From an uncultured Actinomycetes bacterium (lineage in GTDB: Bacteria; Actinomycetota; Actinomycetes; Mycobacteriales; Mycobacteriaceae), in the NCBI GenBank assembly GCA_903911165.1, contig CAIWCQ010000474.1, positions 1 through 8,705 on the forward strand: a stretch of 8,705 bases of DNA, read 5' to 3'. The position numbers and the translations under genes are program-made. Shown here one piece after another: positions 1 to 5,392 of this stretch. Under the pieces are notes generated by a model. The model worked only from the letters and a program-made list of their open reading frames with translations, did not search any database and was not told the DNA's origin. The number at the start of each line of letters is the position of its first letter. Positions within the stretch are counted from its first letter, which is position 1.

Positions 1-1
1 C

Positions 2-2230
2 GCAGGCACCGGAGTTGCCGGCGCCGATTCGGCGGCTTCCACCGCCGAGCCCCCAAGCGCCGCCGACTCGGCCACGAATTCCCAAGCAACGAACTCACCA
101 GCGACCCAGACCACAGCGACCCAGACCCCAGCGACTCGGCCCGATCCGGCGCGTCGCGGCCCCCGGCCGAATCAGCCCGCCCGCCGATCGGCGACTCAAA
201 AGACCCGCGACGCCGTTGATCCGCCGACCAACTCGCGCCCCGCGGCGGTCGCGGCACCGATTCGGACCATTGCCGCACCACGCCGGGCCGCGCGACTGCC
301 AGAACCGGACCGCAGCATCGACCCGGCCAGCGGCCCCGTTGGCGACAACCCGATCGAGTCGCCGGTGTCGTGGATGGCGGCGGCGGCCGCATCGCGAACG
401 TTGGGCAGCCCCCGGGCAGCGGCAGTGCAGGCGATCTCACCCTCGACGCCACAGCCACTCAGCCCGGCCGGCCCCAAGGCCGTCGCCGCCGCCCAGCAGC
501 CGACCGACCCGTTCAGCGCCCTCTTCTCCGGCCTTGCCGCAGCTTTCTTCAACCAGACCCCGACGCTTCGCCCGGGCCAGTCCGGGCCGAGCACCAACGG
601 TGTCGTCAGCGGCAACCTCAACGCCGTGGATCCGGACAGCCCGGCGCTGCGGTTCACCATCACCGGTAAGCCGACCCGCGGCAGCGCCACGGTCAACCAG
701 GACGGAACCTTCTCCTATCTCGCGGACCCGTCTGTCGCCGCAACCGGCACCACGGACACGTTTCGGGTCACGGTCAGCGACGCCGCCAGCGGATTCCAGC
801 TTCACGGCATCGGCGGTTTGATCAATCTGTTGAGCTTTGGCCTGATCGGCCAACCCGGCGACTCCAGCACCAGCACCGTGACCGTCACCGTCACGCCGTT
901 CAACAATCTGCCCACCGGCTATGCGATCGTCGGTCGCCCCGATCCGGTCACCGGGGTGGTGCGTGGGAACGTCGTCGGCAGCGACGCGGACGCTGATCGA
1001 CTAACCTACAGCGGTTCAGCTATCACCGGTAAGGGTGCCGTAATCGTCACTGCTGCAGGTGATTTCACTTATACTCCGACTAGTCAGGCGCTTGAGAACG
1101 CTGCGGTGCCCACCGCCACCGCCGCCGATAGACAGGACAGCTTCGACGTCGCCATCGACGATGGTCGTGGCGGAATGGTTGCGGTCGCAGTCACCGTCCC
1201 GGTCGGCATGACCGACATCCTCTCGACGTTCTGCGGCTGCACACTGATGCCCGCGGACACCGTGTTCCACGCCGACGTGCGGAACCTGCCGGTACTGGCC
1301 AAGTCCGGCACCTGGCTGTCTGTGCTCGGCGCCGACCGGGGCGCGACACTGCGCGCCACCTGGGGCGGCGAGCCCTGGATGGGCAGCATTGGCGGCATGC
1401 CGGTGAACGTCGTCAGCGCGTCGCAGCGGACCGAACGGGTGATCTTCAATCGCGGACTGTCCACCAGCGGTCCGAGCATCGATGACCGGCCGTACGCAAT
1501 CCCGGACTACCCGATCGTGGAGGGCATGGGTTCGGCGGGTGCGGGCACGGTGCCGGCCTGGGACCGCCACCTGCTGGTATTCCAGGAGGGAACCTGCATC
1601 TCACAAGAGCTCTACAACGTCGCCAACGGAGTCGAACTGCCCGCCAGTGGCATTGGCGACGCCCTTGCCAACGGCATCTACGCCAGCCAGTACGGTTCGG
1701 CGTGGATCGCCGAGGCCGGCGTGCGCTACGACATGAGCGATCCGTTGTATCCGAGCATCGGCGCGGCCAACGCCTCCCGCCTGCCCTACCTGCCGCTGAT
1801 CCTGCGTCCCGACGATCTTGAGCGCGGCCATATCGACCACATGCTCGGCATCGTGATCGCCAAGGACCGCGGCACCGGCTACACCTGGCCCGCCCGCGCC
1901 GGTGATGGCACCGGAACCAATCCCGACGGCGTGCCGATGGGCACCGTGTTACGACTGCGCGCCGACTTCGATATGACGGGTTACTCGCCGGCGACCCAGG
2001 TCATCCTGCGCGCACTGCAGGACCACGGCGCCGTCATCTATGACTCGGGCAACCGAGGCGAGGACGGCGCGCGAGTGCTCGGCATGAGTAACGGCTGGAC
2101 CGGCACCGACCACATCACCGCTCAGCGCGAACTTGAGCGCGTCCCCCTGACCGCGTTCGACGCGGTCGACGTGATGAGCCTGGCTCTGGACCCGACGGCC
2201 GGTTGGATGATCCGCTCGACGGTGATCTGA
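2..2230 (+). CDS. Large exported Ig-like domain protein, 5' end missing
   Basis: The frame is open from base 2 to a TGA at 2228-2230 (742 codons), so the start lies left of the window; the first in-frame ATG (365) falls inside the linker and is probably not the start. The first residues (AGTGVAGADSAAST) look like the end of a signal peptide running into a low-complexity, Pro/Ala/Thr-rich and basic linker. Numbered from Met365, a segment ending FFNQTPTL (61-68) is typical of mycobacterial Ig-like exported proteins. Two cadherin/VCBS-like beta domains follow (about 75-178 and 185-281, each with a DGTFSY- or GDFTYTP-type strand). A large C-terminal domain (about 288-615) contains C290/C292, IPDYPIVEG, DRHLLV, GHIDHML and MGTVLRLRADFD. 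That domain resembles a jelly-roll-like family of secreted bacterial proteins that I remember only as hypothetical, so a surface polysaccharide-related role is only a guess. The gene converges on the corA-like gene. Confidence 0.85.
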   Translation, partial: AGTGVAGADSAASTAEPPSAADSATNSQATNSPATQTTATQTPATRPDPARRGPRPNQPARRSATQKTRDAVDPPTNSRPAAVAAPIRTIAAPRRAARLPEPDRSIDPASGPVGDNPIESPVSWMAAAAASRTLGSPRAAAVQAISPSTPQPLSPAGPKAVAAAQQPTDPFSALFSGLAAAFFNQTPTLRPGQSGPSTNGVVSGNLNAVDPDSPALRFTITGKPTRGSATVNQDGTFSYLADPSVAATGTTDTFRVTVSDAASGFQLHGIGGLINLLSFGLIGQPGDSSTSTVTVTVTPFNNLPTGYAIVGRPDPVTGVVRGNVVGSDADADRLTYSGSAITGKGAVIVTAAGDFTYTPTSQALENAAVPTATAADRQDSFDVAIDDGRGGMVAVAVTVPVGMTDILSTFCGCTLMPADTVFHADVRNLPVLAKSGTWLSVLGADRGATLRATWGGEPWMGSIGGMPVNVVSASQRTERVIFNRGLSTSGPSIDDRPYAIPDYPIVEGMGSAGAGTVPAWDRHLLVFQEGTCISQELYNVANGVELPASGIGDALANGIYASQYGSAWIAEAGVRYDMSDPLYPSIGAANASRLPYLPLILRPDDLERGHIDHMLGIVIAKDRGTGYTWPARAGDGTGTNPDGVPMGTVLRLRADFDMTGYSPATQVILRALQDHGAVIYDSGNRGEDGARVLGMSNGWTGTDHITAQRELERVPLTAFDAVDVMSLALDPTAGWMIRSTVI
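99..140 (+). repeat. Short 15-bp in-frame tandem repeat in the Ig-like gene linker
   Basis: The unit cagcgacccagaccm occurs at 99-113 and 114-128, followed by a decayed third start (cagcgactcggc, 129-140). It encodes ATQTT/ATQTP-like pentapeptides in the exported linker. The unit length keeps the frame, so gain or loss of copies would be tolerated. Confidence 0.75.
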
Positions 2231-2231
2231 C

Positions 2232-3230
2232 TCAGATCCAGCCGCGGCGCCGGAACATCACGTAGAGCACGACCGAGGTGATCACACTGAGCAGAGCGCT
2301 GGTCACCACACCGGAGACCTGGCTGAAGCCCGGATAGGGGATGTTCTGGCCGTACCACCCGGTGACCAGGGTGGGCACAGCGATGATCGCCGCCCACCCG
2401 GTGAGCTTCTTGACCACGATATTGAGCCGGGCGTCCTGCAGCGACAGGTTGGTCTCGAACACCGTGGTGATCATGTCGCGCAATGACTCGGTCCACTCCG
2501 CGGCGCGGATGACGTTGTCATACAGATCGTCGTACCACCCATCGCGTTCAACCGTGTCGCTGCGCCGGATGACGTTGACCACCTCGCGCATCGGCAGCAC
2601 GATGCGCCGCAACTCGACGAGTTCCTTGCGCAGCCGGTAGGTATTGCGTTGGATCGTTCGGTTTGAGCCAGTGTCGTCGAACAGCCCGTCTTCCAGTGAC
2701 TCGATGGCGTCGTCGAGTTGCTGAATGGTGTCGAACTGCTCATCCACCACCACGTCGAGTAGCTCGTGCAGCAATGCCGGGCTGCCCTGACGAAGCAGAT
2801 CAGAGTTGTCATCCCATCGCCGAACCACTTCATCGATGTCGAAAACCGGTTGCGACGGCTCATCTTCGTGCCGCACGGTCACCACTGCGGTCGGCAGGAC
2901 AAAGATCGAGATTCGGGCGGTCAGTAGCCTGGACTCGATATCGCCGGGAACGATCGGGGCCACGCCGGTGGCGTAGACGGTCAGGAAAGTGTGATTGGCA
3001 TATCGGGTCGCCTTGGTTCGCAACCCGTCGACGTCCTTGACGGCACGTTCGTCGAGTCCCAGTTCGACGGCAAGTTCGGTGAGCCGGGCCGGCTCCGGGT
3101 TGCAGAGATCCACCCAGACCAGCGCACCCTGCGCACTGAGGTTCTTGGCGACGTCAGCCAGCGGAAAGTTCTCAGCCTTGAGTGCGCCGTGTGACCACAG
3201 CCGGGTGCGGACCGCGCCTGACGGCGTCAC
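2232..3230 (-). CDS. CorA-like two-TM divalent cation transporter with a GQN motif
   Basis: The product is a 332-aa inner-membrane protein of the CorA/2-TM-GxN family, which forms pentameric Mg2+/Co2+ (or, in ZntB, Zn2+) transport channels. Residues 1-150 form the mixed alpha/beta cytosolic domain. Residues 151-270 are long charged helices matching the CorA stalk (EQFDTIQQLDDAIESLEDG, then RLRKELVELRRIVLPMREV). TM1 is about 276-293 and TM2 about 305-326, with a basic C-terminal tail (RRRGWI). The signature after TM1 is YGQNIPYPGF (G294-Q295-N296) instead of the usual YGMN followed by a MPEL-like loop, so the substrate is uncertain. The start is a GTG at 3230, 15 bases after the stop of the stress-protein gene; no strong Shine-Dalgarno is visible, which suggests co-transcription and perhaps coupled translation. 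Its TGA (2232-2234) lies one base from the Ig-like gene's stop. Confidence 0.9.
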   Translation of the reverse strand: MTPSGAVRTRLWSHGALKAENFPLADVAKNLSAQGALVWVDLCNPEPARLTELAVELGLDERAVKDVDGLRTKATRYANHTFLTVYATGVAPIVPGDIESRLLTARISIFVLPTAVVTVRHEDEPSQPVFDIDEVVRRWDDNSDLLRQGSPALLHELLDVVVDEQFDTIQQLDDAIESLEDGLFDDTGSNRTIQRNTYRLRKELVELRRIVLPMREVVNVIRRSDTVERDGWYDDLYDNVIRAAEWTESLRDMITTVFETNLSLQDARLNIVVKKLTGWAAIIAVPTLVTGWYGQNIPYPGFSQVSGVVTSALLSVITSVVLYVMFRRRGWI

Positions 3231-3245
3231 CGAGCCCGTGATCGG

Positions 3246-3692
3246 TTACTCGCTGGTGTGGACGATCAGCACATCGCTCTTGGCGCGGCGCGCCACATTC
3301 GCCGGCACCGATCCGAGCAGCCGTCCGGCGATCGTGTTAAGACCGACGTTGCCGACCACGAGAACATCCGCTCCGACCTCGTTGACCAGAGCGAGCAAAG
3401 CATCGACCGGTGCGCCTTCAATGGCGCGTTCCTCGACGGCGGTCGCACCGGCGGCGGTGGCCCTGTCCCGGGCGTCGTGGAGGAGTTCGTAGACCGGGGC
3501 GGTACCGGCCATCTTGTAGCCCTCGTCCTTGAGCAGATCGGCCGCGCGGGTGTCCTCCGGCGACGCGAGATACGCCGATGCCACGATCACCTTCGCGTCG
3601 GGTCCCGACGCCAGTTGACCGGCCCGGTCGACCGCTCGTAGCGATGAATCGGAACCATCCGTTCCGACTACCACGGTCTTATAGCCGCCCAT
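3246..3692 (-). CDS. Universal stress protein, Rv1636 (TB15.3) type
   Basis: This 148-aa protein is a complete single-domain UspA-family protein, cytosolic and usually dimeric. The N-terminal strand and loop YKTVVVGTDGSDSS includes the conserved Asp12. The nucleotide-binding motif G-x2-G-x9-G-S is intact (G114, G117, G127, S128, within GNVGLNTIAGRLLGS). It closely matches my recollection of M. tuberculosis Rv1636, including the GSVPANV and RRAKSDVLIVHT ends. Mycobacterial members of this group have been reported to bind cAMP, so a role as a cAMP buffer or sensor is a reasonable inference. The ATG at 3690-3692 is well supported by a GGAGGG ribosome binding site 6 bases upstream. It is the first gene of a likely two-gene operon with the CorA-like transporter 15 bases downstream. 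A motif repeated four times lies just upstream and may regulate it. Confidence 0.95.
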   Translation of the reverse strand: MGGYKTVVVGTDGSDSSLRAVDRAGQLASGPDAKVIVASAYLASPEDTRAADLLKDEGYKMAGTAPVYELLHDARDRATAAGATAVEERAIEGAPVDALLALVNEVGADVLVVGNVGLNTIAGRLLGSVPANVARRAKSDVLIVHTSE

Positions 3693-3697
3693 TTGTG

Positions 3698-3703
3698 CCC
3701 TCC
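3698..3703 (-). promoter_or_regulatory. Ribosome binding site of the stress-protein gene
   Basis: On the - strand this reads GGAGGG, 5 bases (CACAA) before the ATG at 3692. It is the strongest Shine-Dalgarno in the window and fixes the start codon. The 17-bp direct repeats begin about 6 bases upstream of it, so a factor bound there at the RNA or DNA level could affect initiation. Confidence 0.8.
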
Positions 3704-3708
3704 ACTGA

Positions 3709-3789
3709 TCGATTTAAGCCCATAGGTTCGATTTAAGCCCATAGATGTAAGCGCACCCTAGTTTTCAGCGCCCCGTAGATCTTAAGCGC
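3709..3789 (-). repeat. Four-copy GAT-TAAGC motif upstream of the stress-protein gene
   Basis: Two exact 17-bp direct repeats (tcgatttaagcccatag, + strand) lie at 3709-3725 and 3728-3744, with a period of 19. Two related shorter copies follow: gatgtaagcgc (3744-3754) and gatcttaagcgc (3778-3789, one extra base). On the - strand the shared core is roughly GSGCTTAMATC. The copies lie between the stress-protein ribosome binding site and the likely promoter, in a patch more AT-rich than its surroundings. Repeated operators for a transcription factor are the simplest reading; a duplication without function is the alternative. The core is not a clear palindrome and does not match a regulator box that I can name. 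Confidence 0.7.
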
Positions 3790-3842
3790 CAGTGGGCAAC
3801 AGTAGCCCCTCGGCAGGTCAGCGGGGGCGCAATTCGCCGACG

Positions 3843-4730
3843 TCAGCCTCCTCCGGTACCGCCCACCTGAGCCGGCACCGATCGCGGCACTTCGAGACCA
3901 TTTTCCCGGACGATTATCGGGTCGCCAACTTTAACTGTGTCGAAGTACCACTCGGCGTCCTCGGGACTCAGGCTGATGCAGCCGTGGCTGACGTTGTCGT
4001 GGCCGAGCGAGTTGACCGCCCAGGGCGCGCCGTGGACGAAGAGTCCGCGCCGGGTGAATCGGACGGCGTGTTCCACCTTGAGAAGGTAGCCGTCGGGGCT
4101 GTGCACCGGAATGCCGACGGTGCTCGAGTCCATCGTCACCCCGGTCTCCTTGGCGAGAACGGTGTAGATACCGACCGGTGTTGGGTACTTGGGCCTGCCC
4201 ATCGAGGCCGGAAACACCCCCGCTTCACCCCAGCGGGGTCGGTGGTGCGGGGCCGGCAACGCCGACGATGGTCCCGCACCGACGCCGTCGATCGTGACGG
4301 TGAAGGTGTGATCGGAGATATTGGCAACACCGATGACTGCGGGGCCCGTTTTGATGTTCGTCGGCCGACCGCCCACCGACAGCGCCACGGTGCTGTGCGC
4401 AGGCCAGAATTCGTCGGCCACCCACTGCACCGTCCGGTTGTCGATCCACTCGAACTTCCCCGTCACCAGCTTCCCCGTCAGGGGGACCGACGAGGAGATA
4501 TCGAGGGCACGCTCGGCCGCGGCCCGGTCGGAGACCCGGTCAGCGAATGTCACCACGAGAGGGTGCGCCACACCGACGATCTCGCCCGGTCTCGGTGCGA
4601 CCGACGCGATGGTGAAACCGGAAAGCCGGTTCGCCTGATTCGCCGCGGCGGTGCCCACGCCGGCTGGTCCCGCGACGACGCTCGCGGCGAGTCCGACTAC
4701 CACCAGCAGGAGCCGGATAACGGTCCGCAT
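3843..4730 (-). CDS. L,D-transpeptidase (YkuD domain), LdtA/LdtMt1-like
   Basis: The 295-aa exported enzyme is predicted to form 3-3 peptidoglycan cross-links between meso-DAP residues and to be a carbapenem-sensitive target class. A signal peptide or membrane anchor covers about 1-30 (RTVIRLLLVVVGLAASVVAG, then TAAA). A bacterial Ig-like domain follows (about 40-145, with PRPGEIVGVAHPLVVTF), then the YkuD catalytic domain (about 165-275). The active site is visible as His233-x14-Ser248-His249-Gly250-Cys251, with Cys251 the nucleophile. The overall pattern (PTPVGIYT, STVGIPVHSPDGYL, WYFDTVKVGDPI) fits my memory of M. tuberculosis LdtMt1. Two differences stand out: Ser253 replaces the Asn usual after SHGC-hydrophobic, and a Pro/His/Arg-rich stretch of roughly 17 residues (about 150-168) precedes the catalytic core. 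The C-terminal tail is Gly-rich. The gene begins 6 bases after the stop of the secreted repeat protein, with which it is very likely co-expressed. Confidence 0.93.
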   Translation of the reverse strand: MRTVIRLLLVVVGLAASVVAGPAGVGTAAANQANRLSGFTIASVAPRPGEIVGVAHPLVVTFADRVSDRAAAERALDISSSVPLTGKLVTGKFEWIDNRTVQWVADEFWPAHSTVALSVGGRPTNIKTGPAVIGVANISDHTFTVTIDGVGAGPSSALPAPHHRPRWGEAGVFPASMGRPKYPTPVGIYTVLAKETGVTMDSSTVGIPVHSPDGYLLKVEHAVRFTRRGLFVHGAPWAVNSLGHDNVSHGCISLSPEDAEWYFDTVKVGDPIIVRENGLEVPRSVPAQVGGTGGG

Positions 4731-4734
4731 CGTG

Positions 4735-4738
4735 CCTC
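4735..4738 (-). promoter_or_regulatory. Ribosome binding site of the L,D-transpeptidase, overlapping the upstream stop
   Basis: On the - strand the junction reads AGC TGA GGC ACG ATG. The GAGG Shine-Dalgarno shares two bases with the TGA of the repeat-protein gene and lies 4 bases before the transpeptidase ATG. Ribosomes terminating on the first gene would sit on the start of the second, which argues for translational coupling. Confidence 0.65.
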
Positions 4739-5282
4739 AGCTCGCCGCCGGGCCGGGTGCGATGGGCTGACCGGGAGCCGGGGCGCCGGCCGGGGCGGAA
4801 CCCGTAGACGCGCCCTTGCCGCCGGCCATGTCGATGATCGGGGCGCCAACCGGTAGTGGGGCGCCCAACGGCAGCGGGGCGCCCAACGGCACCGCACCCG
4901 CACCCACCGGAACCGGCGGCACACCCACTGGAACCGGCGGCACACCCACCGGAACCGGCGGCACACCGAACGGAACCGGCGGTACAGCCACCGGAACCGG
5001 AACCGCTGCCGCACCCAGGGGCAACGGCCCGGGCAGGGCCATCGGAATACCGGCCATGTCAGCGACGGGAGCGCAGAAGCCTGCGGCCGGGTCAGTGCCG
5101 GCAGCGTCCTGGATGCACTCGTACCCGCCGGTTTTCAGCGGTGCGGCCGCCGCGTCCGGGCTCAATGCCAGGGCGGCCGCGAACAAACCGGTGCCCACTA
5201 GTGCCGTGCCCGCTAGTGCCGTGCCCGCTAGTGCCGTGCCCGCTAGTGCCTTGCTAGTGAACCGAGCGATGGTCCCTGACAT
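4737..5282 (-). CDS. Small secreted Pro/Val/Gly-rich repeat protein, paired with an L,D-transpeptidase
   Basis: I do not recognise this 181-aa protein. It has a signal peptide: basic residues Arg7 and Lys11, a hydrophobic Ala/Leu/Gly/Thr core made of a repeated AGTAL pentapeptide (about 12-31) and continuing to about 40, then a likely cleavage after the Ala run at 44-47. The mature part starts with a short region carrying Cys56 and Cys70, a possible disulfide. It continues as GVPPVPV heptapeptides (about 97-127) and GAPLPLG hexapeptides (about 128-148), flanked on each side by DMAG (75-78 and 151-154), and ends in a Gly/Ala/Pro tail. Extended Pro-rich repeats suggest a wall-spanning or spacer protein rather than an enzyme. 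The ATG at 5282 is chosen because it gives a clean signal peptide and has a GGATGGGA-like sequence upstream; a longer in-frame ORF would overlap the MFS gene. The L,D-transpeptidase follows after 6 bases. Confidence 0.85.
   Translation of the reverse strand: MSGTIARFTSKALAGTALAGTALAGTALVGTGLFAAALALSPDAAAAPLKTGGYECIQDAAGTDPAAGFCAPVADMAGIPMALPGPLPLGAAAVPVPVAVPPVPFGVPPVPVGVPPVPVGVPPVPVGAGAVPLGAPLPLGAPLPVGAPIIDMAGGKGASTGSAPAGAPAPGQPIAPGPAAS
4840..4893 (-). repeat. 18-bp coding repeat, 3 copies, in the repeat-protein gene
   Basis: The units at 4840-4857, 4858-4875 and 4876-4893 begin ggggcgccmaac (+ strand). The second and third differ at one base, and the first is more diverged. They encode the GAPLPLG-type hexapeptide stretch near the C-terminus. 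Confidence 0.85.
4911..4994 (-). repeat. 21-bp coding repeat, 4 copies, in the repeat-protein gene
   Basis: Four adjacent units start with aaccggcgg (+ strand) at 4911, 4932, 4953 and 4974. The first two differ at one base; the fourth is the most diverged. They encode four GVPPVPV-like heptapeptides (one GVPPVPF, the last AVPPVPF-like at its edge). A partial unit begins at 4995. Copy number is a likely source of length variation between strains. Confidence 0.88.
5191..5250 (-). repeat. 15-bp tandem repeat, 4 copies, inside the signal peptide
   Basis: The unit gtgcccgctagtgcc (+ strand) is present at 5206-5220, 5221-5235 and 5236-5250 exactly, and at 5191-5205 with one change (g to a, giving Val for Ala). 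It encodes the AGTAL/VGTAL pentapeptides that make most of the hydrophobic core. Near-perfect identity points to recent slippage. Confidence 0.92.
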
Positions 5283-5392
5283 GTTTTTCCCATCCGTCGT
5301 GAGGTACAAGCCGAAACTACAGACGTGTAAGTCATTAGGCGGAGAGGCGATTCGGGAGGTTACCGAACCGTGGCCAACCGGTGCCGTGGCAG
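5283..5392 (-). promoter_or_regulatory. Likely promoter region of the repeat protein-Ldt operon
   Basis: This 110-base gap between the MFS stop and the repeat-protein start contains no gene. On the - strand, TAGTTT at 5314-5319 preceded by TG fits the loose mycobacterial -10 form TANNNT and would give a leader of about 25 bases; no clear -35 is seen. A GCCACGG sequence occurs twice close to the MFS end (within 5369-5391), which could be a binding site or chance in GC-rich DNA. No U-rich terminator for the MFS gene is visible. Confidence 0.35.

Larger units (their letters stand above)
3693..3842 (-). promoter_or_regulatory. Regulatory gap between Ldt stop and stress-protein start
   Basis: This 150-base gap holds no gene I can support. 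Reading the - strand, a weak GC stem without a T-run (pairing 3805-3809 with 3824-3828) lies just after the Ldt stop and could contribute to termination. Two sequences fit the loose mycobacterial -10 form TANNNT: TAAGAT (3779-3784) and TAGGGT (3755-3760). Neither has a convincing -35, so the transcription start is uncertain. Either would give a leader of roughly 55-80 bases that includes the two 17-bp repeats. Confidence 0.4.

Noticed and set aside
15..821. 268-aa Pro/Arg-rich open frame on the + strand
   Set aside because: It overlaps the Ig-like gene in another frame and has the Arg/Pro/Ser composition of a shifted GC-rich frame; no domain or ribosome binding site.
3709..3744. DosR box upstream of the stress-protein gene
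   Set aside because: The GGGCTTAAATC core shares GGG and central TT with the DosR palindrome but lacks the CCC half, and Rv1636 is not among the DosR-regulated stress proteins that I know of.
3805..3828. Hairpin after the L,D-transpeptidase stop as an intrinsic terminator
   Set aside because: Only five strong pairs with a 14-base loop and no T-run on the - strand; chance pairing is likely in GC-rich DNA.
3792..4856. 354-aa open frame antisense to the L,D-transpeptidase
   Set aside because: Composition is Arg/Gly/His-rich without hydrophobic pattern, and the opposite strand encodes a clear YkuD enzyme.
4840..4994. Possible CRISPR-like array
   Set aside because: The units are contiguous with no unique spacers and translate as an in-frame Pro-rich repeat.
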